From: Ramlibacter tataouinensis | Lineage (GTDB): Bacteria; Pseudomonadota; Gammaproteobacteria; Burkholderiales; Burkholderiaceae_C | Length of the DNA stretch: 64,000 bases | Direction: 5' to 3' | Assembly: GCF_001580455.1 (NCBI RefSeq) | Contig: NZ_CP010951.1 | Location: 1,736,001 to 1,800,000 of the forward strand | Shown: positions 31,834 to 41,350 of the stretch, one piece after another | Layout of the letters: each line of letters starts with the position of its first letter | How positions within the stretch are numbered: the stretch's first letter is position 1 | Notes under the pieces: model-generated | The model's database searches: none | Told to the model about the DNA's origin: nothing | What the model saw: the letters and a program-made list of their open reading frames with translations, nothing else | Program-made: the position numbers and the translations under genes

Positions 31834-31860
31834 ATCGGCGTTCTGTCGGAGAACGCCGAT
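31834..31860 (-). terminator. hairpin in the nrdA-nrdB spacer
   Basis: A perfect 11-bp stem (ATCGGCGTTCT/AGAACGCCGAT) with a 5-base loop lies between nrdA and nrdB. No long U run follows on the minus strand, so it may be an attenuator, an mRNA-stability element or a weak terminator setting the nrdA:nrdB ratio. A second inverted repeat, GATGTGAA/TTCACATC (31778-31785 and 31800-31807), is closer to nrdB. Confidence 0.55.
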
Positions 31861-31898
31861 ACATCGAAGCGCCCTTTCATGTCGAGCGCTTCCACGAA

Positions 31899-34814
31899 TT
31901 ACTGGCAGGCCTCGCAACCAGGATCGTCGATGGCGCAGAACTTGATGTCCGTCGCCGGCCCGCCGTCGGTGCTCGCATTCATCTGCGTCTGCGCCGCGGC
32001 CGCCGCCTTCTCCAGCGCGCTCATGCCGCCGTTGGCCGCACCGGAGGACACCGCGTTGAGCCGGCCCGACTGCACGGTCGATTTCTCGGCCTGCGTGGCG
32101 CTGGTGGTGCGCAGGTAGTAGGTGGTCTTCAGGCCGCGCAGCCAGGCCAGCTTGTAGGTCTCGTCCAGCTTCTTGCCCGAGGCGCCGGCCATGTAGATGT
32201 TGAGCGACTGCGCCTGGTCGATCCACTTCTGGCGACGTGCGGCGGCTTCCACCAGCCACTCGGGTTCGACCTCGAAGGCGGTGGAATAGAGCGCCTTGAC
32301 GTCCTGCGGCACGCGGTCGATCGGCCGCAGCGAGCCGTCGAAGTGCTTCAGGTCCATGACCATCACGTCGTCCCACAGCCCCAGGCGCTTGAGGTCGCGC
32401 ACCAGGTAATGGTTGACCACGGTGAACTCGCCCGACAGGTTGGACTTGACCGAGAGGTTGCCGAAGCACGGCTCGATCGAGGCGTCCACGCCGATGATGT
32501 TGGAGATGGTGGCGGTCGGCGCGATGGCGACGCAGTTGCTGTTGCGCATGCCGTCGCGGGCGATCTTCTGGCGCAGCGCGTCCCAGTCCAGCGTGGCCGA
32601 GCGGTCCACTTCGACATAGCCGCCGCGCTCGCGCGCCAGCAGCTCAAGGGTGTCCAGCGGCAGCACGCCCTGGTCCCACAGCGAGCCGCGGTAGCTGGAA
32701 TAGCGGCCGCGCTCGCGGGCCAGCTCGGTCGAGGCCCAGTAGGCGTGGTAGCAAACCGCCTCCATCGACTGGTCCGCGAATTCCACCGCCTGCTGCGAGG
32801 CGTAGGGGATGCGCAGCTCGTACAACGCGTCCTGGAAGCCCATGACGCCCAGCCCGACCGGGCGGTGCTTCATGTTGGAGTCGCGCGCCTTCTTGACCGC
32901 GTAGTAGTTGATGTCGATCACGTTGTCGAGCATCCGCATCGCCGTGGCGATGGTCTTCTTCAGCTTGTCGTGGTCGATGCCGCCGTCTTTCAGGTGCTGC
33001 AGCAGGTTGACCGAGCCGAGGTTGCAGACCGCCGTTTCGGTGTCGCTGGTGTTGAGCGTGATCTCGGTGCACAGGTTGGACGAGTGCACCACGCCGGCGT
33101 GCTGCTGCGGCGAGCGCACGTTGCAGGCGTCCTTGAAGGTGATCCAGGGATGGCCGGTCTCGAACAGCATCGACAGCATCTTGCGCCACATGTCGGTGGC
33201 CGGCAGGGTGCGGCTGGGCTTGATCTCGCCGCGCCGGGCCTTTTCCTCGTAGGCGACGTAGGCCTTCTCGAATTCGGCGCCGAACTTGTCGTGCAGGTCG
33301 GGCACCGAGGACGGCGAGAACAGCGTCCACTCGCCCTTTTCCATCACGCGGCGCATGAACAGGTCCGGGATCCAGTTGGCCGTGTTCATGTCGTGGGTGC
33401 GGCGGCGGTCGTCGCCGGTGTTCTTGCGCAGCTCGAGGAATTCCTCGATGTCCAGGTGCCAGCTTTCCAGGTAGGTGCAGACCGCGCCCTTGCGCTTGCC
33501 GCCTTGGTTGACCGCCACCGCGGTGTCGTTGACCACCTTCAGGAACGGCACCACGCCCTGCGATTCGCCGTTGGTGCCCTTGATGTGCGAGCCCAGCGCG
33601 CGCACGCGCGTCCAGTCGTTGCCCAGGCCGCCGGCAAATTTGGACAGCAGCGCGTTCTCCTTGATCGACTCGTAGATGCCGTCCAGGTCGTCCGGCACCG
33701 TGGTCAGGTAGCACGAGGACAGCTGCGAGCGCAGCGTGCCGCTGTTGAACAGGGTCGGGGTCGAGGACATGAAGTCGAAGCTCGACAGCACCTCGTAGAA
33801 CTCGATGGCGCGCGTCTCGCGGTCGATCTCGTTCAGCGCCAGGCCCATGGCCACGCGCATGAAGAAGGCCTGCGGCAGCTCGATGCGGGTCTTGCGCACG
33901 TGCAGGAAGTAGCGGTCGTACAGCGTCTGCAGGCCGAGGTAGTCGAACTTCTGGTCGCGCTCGGCCTTCAGCGCCGCGCCCAGCTTGGCGAGGTCGTAGT
34001 TCAGCAGCTCGGGGCTGAGCAGCTCGGCTTCCACGCCCTTGCGGATGAAGCCGGGGAAGTACTCGGCGTAGCCGGCGGCGGCGTCGGCCGGCGCGATCTC
34101 GCGGCCCAGCACTTCCTTGAAGATGGTGTGCAGCAGCAGACGGGCGGTGGCGTAGGTGTAGTCGGGATCCTTTTCGATCAGCGTGCGCGCGGCCAGGATC
34201 GAGGCCTTGTAGACTTCGTCGATCGGCACGCCGTCGTACAGGTTGCGCATGGTTTCGGCCACGATCGGATCGGCCTTGACATCGGCCGACAGGCCGGCGC
34301 AAGCCGACTCGATCAGGGCCTTCAGCGCGTTCAGGTCCAGCGGCACGCGCCGGCCGCCGTCGAGCACCTGCAGTTGCGGCGCCTGGGGTTCTTCGCGGAC
34401 CTGCTTGGCGGCGCGCTCCTGCGTGCGGCGCTCGCGGTACAGCACGTAGGCGCGGGCGATCTCGTGGTGGCCGCCGCGCATCAGGCCGAGCTCGACCTGG
34501 TCCTGCACGTCTTCGATGTGGAAGGTGCCGCCGCCCGGGCGCGAGCGCACCAGCGCGCGGATCACGGCCTGCGTGAGCTGGTCCACCACCTCGCGCACGC
34601 TGGCCGAGGCGGCTCCCTGGGTGCCGTGCACCGCCAGGAAGGCTTTCATCATCGCGATCGCGATCTTGTTGGGCTCGAACGGAACCACCGCGCCGTTGCG
34701 GCGGATGATCTGGTAGTGCGCCAGGGGGGTGGCCGCGGTTTGCGCCGGCTGCGGGGCACTGAACATGGCGTTGTTGCTGACGCTGGTTTCGGTCGTGCTC
34801 AGGACGGATTGCAT
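31899..34814 (-). CDS. nrdA: ribonucleoside-diphosphate reductase class Ia, alpha subunit
   Basis: A 971-residue catalytic subunit, longer than the E. coli enzyme (761 residues). The extra length is N-terminal: an ATP-cone at about residues 30-125 (YQIIRRNGAVVPFEPNKIAI) and what looks like a second cone near residues 145-235 (LDGGRRVPLDLNALKAL, YDGVPIDEVYKASILAARTLIEKDP). This tandem-cone form is known from Pseudomonas aeruginosa. Active-site parts are SSCYLTT, NLCTEITLNT, AVCNLGSVNL and the swinging redox tail DPGCEACQ. It supplies dNTPs together with nrdB downstream. The promoter carries a matched pair of NrdR-like boxes. Confidence 0.97.
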   Translation of the reverse strand: MQSVLSTTETSVSNNAMFSAPQPAQTAATPLAHYQIIRRNGAVVPFEPNKIAIAMMKAFLAVHGTQGAASASVREVVDQLTQAVIRALVRSRPGGGTFHIEDVQDQVELGLMRGGHHEIARAYVLYRERRTQERAAKQVREEPQAPQLQVLDGGRRVPLDLNALKALIESACAGLSADVKADPIVAETMRNLYDGVPIDEVYKASILAARTLIEKDPDYTYATARLLLHTIFKEVLGREIAPADAAAGYAEYFPGFIRKGVEAELLSPELLNYDLAKLGAALKAERDQKFDYLGLQTLYDRYFLHVRKTRIELPQAFFMRVAMGLALNEIDRETRAIEFYEVLSSFDFMSSTPTLFNSGTLRSQLSSCYLTTVPDDLDGIYESIKENALLSKFAGGLGNDWTRVRALGSHIKGTNGESQGVVPFLKVVNDTAVAVNQGGKRKGAVCTYLESWHLDIEEFLELRKNTGDDRRRTHDMNTANWIPDLFMRRVMEKGEWTLFSPSSVPDLHDKFGAEFEKAYVAYEEKARRGEIKPSRTLPATDMWRKMLSMLFETGHPWITFKDACNVRSPQQHAGVVHSSNLCTEITLNTSDTETAVCNLGSVNLLQHLKDGGIDHDKLKKTIATAMRMLDNVIDINYYAVKKARDSNMKHRPVGLGVMGFQDALYELRIPYASQQAVEFADQSMEAVCYHAYWASTELARERGRYSSYRGSLWDQGVLPLDTLELLARERGGYVEVDRSATLDWDALRQKIARDGMRNSNCVAIAPTATISNIIGVDASIEPCFGNLSVKSNLSGEFTVVNHYLVRDLKRLGLWDDVMVMDLKHFDGSLRPIDRVPQDVKALYSTAFEVEPEWLVEAAARRQKWIDQAQSLNIYMAGASGKKLDETYKLAWLRGLKTTYYLRTTSATQAEKSTVQSGRLNAVSSGAANGGMSALEKAAAAAQTQMNASTDGGPATDIKFCAIDDPGCEACQ

Positions 34815-34881
34815 GCTGCTGGTTTCCTCGGCTGTAGTCTTTATTTGGGACGCGAAGTGTACCGCCGTGCGGCTCAGTCAG

Positions 34882-34929
34882 GCACTATATATGGGGTCTG
34901 TACGGAGTCAAGCTCACTACATCTAGTGG
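34882..34929 (-). promoter_or_regulatory. nrdA promoter with paired NrdR-box-like sites
   Basis: On the minus strand a -35 TTGACT (34911-34906) and a -10 TATAGT (34889-34884) are 16 bp apart. Two 16-bp sites resemble the NrdR box (ACAC-W-ATATAT-W-GTGT): 34882-34897 overlaps the -10, and 34914-34929 lies just upstream of the -35. Their starts are 32 bp apart, three helical turns, which is the spacing typical of NrdR operators. The nrdR gene itself is not in the window. Confidence 0.75.
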
Positions 34930-35094
34930 TTTTGCTAGGTTGTCGATATTTTGTGGACAGGCTGTTGAAGAGCCTCTCCGGCTGAGTTCGCACAGCCGCG
35001 CCAATGCTCGATTGCGCATCCACAAGGTGCTTGGCAGCTCTGCCTCTGCATTGCCGCGCGCAGCGGCTGCGGCACCGTAACAGTTTGTTGCCTA

Positions 35095-35659
35095 TCAGGC
35101 GGCGAACTGCTCGCCCGGCCAGCCGAGCGAGCGGCGCAACTCGGCCCAGTCGAAGCCGGGGCCGGGGTCGCACTTGCGCCCGGGCGCGATGTGCTCGTGG
35201 CCGGCCACGTGCGCGATCGGGTAGCGCTGCGCCAGGGCGGCGCACAGCTGCGCCAGCGTCTCGTACTGGGGCGGCTCGAAGCTGGCGCCTTCCAGGCCCT
35301 CCAGCTCGATGCCGATGGAATCGTCGTTGCAGTTGGCGCGGCCGCGCCAGCTGGAGGCGCCGGCGTGCCAAGCGCGGTGGTCGCAGTCGACGAACTGCCA
35401 GAGCTGGCCGTCGCGCCGGATATAGAAGTGCGACGAGACCTCCAGCCCCTCGATGCTCTTGAAATAGGGATGGGCGTCCCAGTCGAGCGTGTTGGTGAAC
35501 AGCTGCTGCACCGCGTCGCCGCCGTACTCGCCGGGAGGCAGGCTGATCGAGTGCAGCACGATCAGGTCGACCTGGGCGCCCGCCGGCCGCGGTCCGAAGT
35601 TCGCTGAATCCAGGCGCCGGGCGAAGCGGTACCAGCCCGCGTCCCACAGGGCGCCCGAT

Positions 35660-35667
<8 letters not shown>
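35095..35667 (-). CDS. ampD: 1,6-anhydro-N-acetylmuramyl-L-alanine amidase
   Basis: A 190-residue amidase of the AmpD (N-acetylmuramoyl-L-alanine amidase type 2) family, acting in cytoplasmic recycling of muropeptides. The zinc ligands are His39 (LIVLHSISL), His157 (VAGHEHIAPG) and Asp167 (RKCDPGPGFDW). The catalytic Glu/Lys environment (NDDSIGIELEGLEG, PGRKCD) is also present. No signal peptide is present, as expected for true AmpD. The ATG overlaps the end of pilR by 8 bp. AmpD loss often raises beta-lactamase through AmpR, but no ampC is seen here. Confidence 0.95.
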
Positions 35668-37068
<1,401 letters not shown>

Positions 37069-37069
<1 letters not shown>

Positions 37070-38775
37070 TAGGCGTTTATTTTGTCAAAGGTTGTGTTGC
37101 CCGTCGCCCTCGCGTTCAGGGGTCCGAAGGTCACGACGAAGTCGTTCCCCTCGCGCTGGGTCCCCACCGTGCCTCCGATGCGGCGCTGGTAGGCCATGGT
37201 CGCACCGTGACGTTCGCACAGCTCGCGGCAGATGAACAGCCCCAGGCCGCTGGATCGGCTCTCCGAGGTGAAAAAAGGCTCGAAAAGGTGGCGCTGGACC
37301 GACGCTTCCATCGGTTCGCCGTCACTCCAGACGTGCAGATTCACCTGGTCGGCCGACTCGCGCGTGAGCACCCGGATCGAATCCGGGCGTTCGCCGCAGT
37401 AGCGCAACGCGTTGTCCAGCAGGTTGACCAGGACGCGCCGCAGGTGGTCGGGCTCGAAGCGCACCCGCACGCCCGGCGCGCCCAGCGACAGCTGCAGGCG
37501 CGGGCCGCTGCCGGTCTGCGCCGCCCAATCCTTGCAGGCCGCCGCCACCGAGGCATCGAGCGCCAGCGGCGGCGAGCCGCCGGCCGCAGCGCGCGCGCGC
37601 GAGACGTCCAGGATCTCCTCGACGATCTGCGCCAGCCGCTGCGCATTCTTGCGCACCAGCGCGCTGAGCTGGCGCAGGCCCGGCTCGCGCAGGTCTTCTT
37701 CCAGCAGCGCATTGGCCTGGGCGATGGCGGCCAGCGGGTTGCGGATCTCGTGCGCCACGGCCGCCGACATCCGGCCCATGGCCGCCAGCTTCTCGGTGCG
37801 CAGCCGCGCTTCCATCTCGCGCAGGTCGTGCAGGAACATGACGCACAGCCCCTCGCCGTAGCTTTCTTCCGTCAGGCGGGTGCGCACATGCATGCGCCGG
37901 CGGCCGGCGGCCGGCTCGTCCAGCGCCAGCTCGCGCAGCTGGGGACCGCGCAGCTCGAAGGTCTGCCGCGCCAGCTCGCGCAGGGGCTCCCAGCCGGCCT
38001 GCGCCGCCAGCGCGAAGGACGACTGACTGGCGACGTCGGCCAGGCCGAGCAGCATGCGGGCGGCCGGATTGGCCGCGTGCACGCGGCCGCTGGCGTCGAC
38101 CACCAGCACGCCTTCGCTGAGCGCCTCGATCACCAGCTCGTTGACCTGCGCGTGGGTGCGCGCCGCCCGGCGCCCGCGAAGCGCCGCCTGCTCCTCGCGC
38201 GCCAGCCGCGCGGCCAGCTGGTTGACCAGGAAGGCCAGGGCGAAATAGCCGACACCGGTGAGCCCGGCCTGCAGGAAGCGCGAAGGCAGCTCGGTCGACT
38301 CCGGCGCCAGGTGCGGGATCTGGATCCAGACGTCGACCAGCAGCAGCAAGGCGACGCCGGCGGCGGTGGCCAGCGCCGCCACCGACGACCCCAGCACCGC
38401 CGACATCAGCACCGGCAGCGCGAACAGCGGCGAATAGTTGATGCTGGCGACCTGCAGGAACTGCAGGGTCGAGATCGCCAGCAGGTCCGCCCCGGCGGTC
38501 GGCAGCCACTGTCGATCGAAGGTTCGGCCGGGCGGCGCCGGCACGAAGAACACCCGCCCCGCCAGCGCCACCAGCAGGTAGCCCGCGCACAGCCCGATCA
38601 GCCAGCGGGTCACGCCCAGCGCCGGGGCCAGCGTGTGCAGGGCGCCGAGCAGCACGGTGAGGACCAGCGCGATGGTCGTGCGCGCGGTCATGAAGCCGCG
38701 CCACAGGCGGTCGAAGGCCGACCCGCGCGCCCGCTCTTCGGCGCCGTCGCGCGGGGCTTCGGTCAGCGGTGCCAA
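37069..38775 (-). CDS. pilS: sensor histidine kinase (PilS-like)
   Basis: A 568-residue membrane sensor kinase. Up to about residue 190 there are several transmembrane helices (IALVLTVLLGALHTLAPALGV, LLVALAGRVFFVPA, TAAGVALLLLVDVWI). A PAS-like segment follows (SEGVLVVDASGRVHAANPAARMLL). The phosphoacceptor H-box is AAVAHEIRNPLAAIAQANALL, then the N-box LRRVLVNLLDNALRY and the G-box SGLGLFICRELCERHG. I chose the TTG start shortly after the PP0621 stop; a later ATG (MTARTTIALV) is the alternative. It is paired with pilR, the order usual for PilSR in Burkholderiales. Confidence 0.9.
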
Positions 38776-38780
38776 GGTAT

Positions 38781-39032
38781 TCAGCCTTCGCCCCGCAGCC
38801 GGTGTTCGGCGCAGCAATAGAGCTGCCCGCCCGGTCCGGGCAATGCGTCGGCGCGCGGCAGGTGCACATGGCACACCGGGCATTCCACCATGTCCTGCGG
38901 CGCGGATGGCGCGGGCGGCGCGGCGCGCCGCGCCGCCTGCTCGCGCCCGGCTTCGTCCGGCCGGCGCGCGCCGCCGCGCAGGAACCAGATCACCACCAGC
39001 ACCACGGCCAGCAGCAACAGGAACTTCATCAT
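38781..39032 (-). CDS. PP0621 family small membrane zinc-ribbon protein
   Basis: An 83-residue protein: one N-terminal transmembrane helix (MMKFLLLLAVVLVVIWFLRG), an Arg-rich linker, and a C-terminal motif with CPVCHVH, then YCCAEHR, that looks like a small zinc ribbon. Proteins of this layout (PP0621 family) are commonly found in front of pilS in Burkholderiales. The ATG overlaps the TGA of the ccsA-like gene (ATGA), and 5 bp separate it from pilS, so ccsA-like, PP0621, pilS, pilR and ampD look like one operon. Its function is unknown. Confidence 0.8.
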   Translation of the reverse strand: MMKFLLLLAVVLVVIWFLRGGARRPDEAGREQAARRAAPPAPSAPQDMVECPVCHVHLPRADALPGPGGQLYCCAEHRLRGEG

Positions 39033-39826
39033 GCGGCGCGCCTCAGGATCACTTCGAGCACGAAACGCGAGCCGGCGTAGGCGAGCAACAGCAGCACCGA
39101 GCCGGTATAGAGCACCCGCACGGCCTTGCGTCCACGCCAGCCGAAGCGCAGCCGGCCCAGCAGCAGGAAGGCGAACACCGCCCAGGCCAGCAGCGAGAAG
39201 ATGGTCTTGTGGTCCCAGCGCGCCGGCTGCCCGTACAGGTACTCGCTGAAAACGACGCCGGCCAGCAGCGTCGCCGACAGCAGCGCGAAGCCGGCGGTGG
39301 CGAACCGGAACGTCAGGCGCTCCAGCGTCAGCAGCGGAATGCCCGCGTGCGGGTCGGTGGCCTGGCGGATATCGCGCTCCGCCCGCGTCATCAGCCAGGC
39401 GTGCACCACGGCGGCGGCAATCAGGCCGTAGGAGGCGATGCCCAGCGCCCAGTGCAGAGGCAGCCAGGGCGAGGCGGTGGCGTGCAGGGTCGAGCCCGGA
39501 AACACCAGCGCCAGCAGCACCGCGGCGCTGCCCAGGCCGGCCAGCGCCCAGCGCGCCTGCAGGCGCGGAAACATCTGGCGCTCCACCGCGTAGACGGTCA
39601 GCACCAGCCAGGCGGTGACCGACAGGGCCGGGGCAAAGCCGAAGCGCGGCGGATCGCCCAGCAGGCCGGCGGCGATCGCCAACACGTGCAACAGCCAGGC
39701 CGCCAGCAGGGCCAGGCGCGCCCCGCGCTCGGACAGCCGCGCGGCCGCCGCAGCGGGCACCGCATAGGCCAAGGCCGCCGCCAGCGAAAGCACGACGTTC
39801 GCGGGGGAGGCACTGGATAGAATCAT
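39029..39826 (-). CDS. cytochrome c assembly family membrane protein (CcsA/YpjD-like)
   Basis: A 265-residue integral membrane protein with about eight hydrophobic segments. The family core is visible as LHWALGIASYGLIAAAVVHAWLM and the conserved DHKTIFSLLAWAVFAFLLLGRL near the end, with His residues that could bind heme. The N-terminus is Ala-rich (SLAAALAYAVPAAAAARL). Members of this CcsA/ResC-like family are called inner-membrane YpjD proteins in proteobacteria, and their role outside cytochrome c maturation is uncertain. It is divergent from ffh (83-bp gap), the arrangement common in Burkholderiales. Confidence 0.88.
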   Translation of the reverse strand: MILSSASPANVVLSLAAALAYAVPAAAAARLSERGARLALLAAWLLHVLAIAAGLLGDPPRFGFAPALSVTAWLVLTVYAVERQMFPRLQARWALAGLGSAAVLLALVFPGSTLHATASPWLPLHWALGIASYGLIAAAVVHAWLMTRAERDIRQATDPHAGIPLLTLERLTFRFATAGFALLSATLLAGVVFSEYLYGQPARWDHKTIFSLLAWAVFAFLLLGRLRFGWRGRKAVRVLYTGSVLLLLAYAGSRFVLEVILRRAA

Positions 39827-39909
39827 GGCTCACAGTTTAGGTGTTTCCGGCCACGCCGCACCCCGGCAAAGGCCCGGGTCTTCCGGCGCCCCACTCCCCT
39901 CCAACCCTC

Positions 39910-41292
39910 ATGGCCACCTCCGCCCTCACCGAAAAACTCTCGCGACTGGCCAAGGAATTGCGCGGCCAGGCCCGCATCACCGAAGCCAACGTCCAGGACA
40001 TGCTGCGCGAAGTGCGCCTGGCCCTGCTCGAGGCCGACGTCGCCCTGCCCGTGGTGCGCGACTTCATCGCGCGCGTCAAGGACAAGGCGATGGGCCAGGA
40101 GGTGCTGGGCTCGCTCTCGCCCGGACAGGCCCTGGTGGGCATCGTCAACCGCGAGCTCGCCGCCACCATGGGCGAAGGCGTGTCCGACATCAACTTGGCC
40201 GCGCAGCCGCCGGCGGTGATCCTGATGGCCGGCCTGCAGGGCGCGGGCAAGACCACCACCACGGCCAAGCTCGCCAAGTACCTGATCGAAAAGCGCAAGA
40301 AGAAGGTGCTGACGGTCTCGGGCGACGTCTACCGTCCGGCCGCCATCGAGCAGCTGAAAACGGTGACCGGGCAGGCCGGCGCCGAATGGTTCCCCAGCTC
40401 GCCCGAGCAGAAGCCGGTGGACATCGCCCGCGCCGCGGTCGATTTCGCGCGCAGGCAGTACTTCGACGTGCTGCTGGTCGACACCGCCGGCCGGCTGGCG
40501 GTGGACGAGGCCATGATGCGCGAGATCCGCGAGCTGCATGCCGCGCTCAACCCGGTCGAGACGCTGTTCGTGGTCGACGCCATGCAGGGCCAGGACGCGA
40601 TCAACACCGCCAAGGCCTTCAAGGAGGCGCTGCCGCTGACCGGCATCATCCTGACCAAGATGGATGGCGACTCGCGCGGCGGCGCCGCGCTGTCGGTGCG
40701 CCAGGTCACCGGCGCGCCGATCAAGTTCGCCGGCGTGTCCGAGAAGATCGACGGCCTGGAGGTGTTCGACGCCGAGCGCCACGCCGGTCGCATCCTGGGC
40801 ATGGGCGACATCGTGGCGCTGGTCGAGCAGGTCACCGCCGGCGTCGACGTGCAGGCGGCGCAGAGGCTCGCCGCCAAGGTCAAGACCGGCGAGTTCGACC
40901 TGAACGACTTCCTGGCGCAGATCCAGCAGATGAAGCAGATGGGCGGCCTGTCCAGCCTGATGGAGAAGCTGCCGGCGCAGATGACCGCCAAGGCCGGCAA
41001 CGTCGACATGGCCAAGGCCGAGCGCGACATCCGCCGCAAGGAAGGCATCATCAACAGCATGACGCCGCTGGAGCGGCGCAAGCCCGAACTGATCAAGGCC
41101 ACCCGCAAGCGCCGCATCGCCACCGGCGCCGGCGTCCAGGTCCAGGAAGTCAACCGCCTGCTCAACGAGTTCGAGCAGATGCAGGGCATGATGAAGAAGA
41201 TGAAGGGCGGCGGCCTCATGAAGATGATGAAGCGCATGGGCGGGATGGGCGGCAAGGGGGGCAAGGGCGGGATGCCCAAACTGCCGTTCTGA
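39910..41292 (+). CDS. ffh: signal recognition particle protein
   Basis: A 460-residue SRP54 homologue that binds 4.5S RNA and signal sequences and delivers nascent membrane proteins to FtsY. The N domain is followed by the GTPase: G1 GLQGAGKTTTTAKLA, DVYRPAAIEQL, DTAGRLAVDE and TKMDGDSRGGAAL. The C-terminal M domain is rich in methionine (MEKLPAQMTAKAGNVDMAKAE, MQGMMKKMKGGG, MKMMKRMGGMGG) and binds RNA and signal peptides. I chose the ATG at 39910 because the upstream codons encode a Pro-rich non-family leader. No strong Shine-Dalgarno is visible. Confidence 0.97.
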   Translation: MATSALTEKLSRLAKELRGQARITEANVQDMLREVRLALLEADVALPVVRDFIARVKDKAMGQEVLGSLSPGQALVGIVNRELAATMGEGVSDINLAAQPPAVILMAGLQGAGKTTTTAKLAKYLIEKRKKKVLTVSGDVYRPAAIEQLKTVTGQAGAEWFPSSPEQKPVDIARAAVDFARRQYFDVLLVDTAGRLAVDEAMMREIRELHAALNPVETLFVVDAMQGQDAINTAKAFKEALPLTGIILTKMDGDSRGGAALSVRQVTGAPIKFAGVSEKIDGLEVFDAERHAGRILGMGDIVALVEQVTAGVDVQAAQRLAAKVKTGEFDLNDFLAQIQQMKQMGGLSSLMEKLPAQMTAKAGNVDMAKAERDIRRKEGIINSMTPLERRKPELIKATRKRRIATGAGVQVQEVNRLLNEFEQMQGMMKKMKGGGLMKMMKRMGGMGGKGGKGGMPKLPF

Positions 41293-41350
41293 CGCCGCTG
41301 CCGGCGGCTGCACAATACTCCCGCGCAGTGGCGGGACGCGGAGGAGCGCG

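Noticed and set aside
34950..35030. DnaA-box-like sequences (GTGGACA and TCCACAA) upstream of nrdA
   Set aside because: Each matches the 9-bp consensus at only about seven positions, and there is no cluster; chance matches of this quality are expected.
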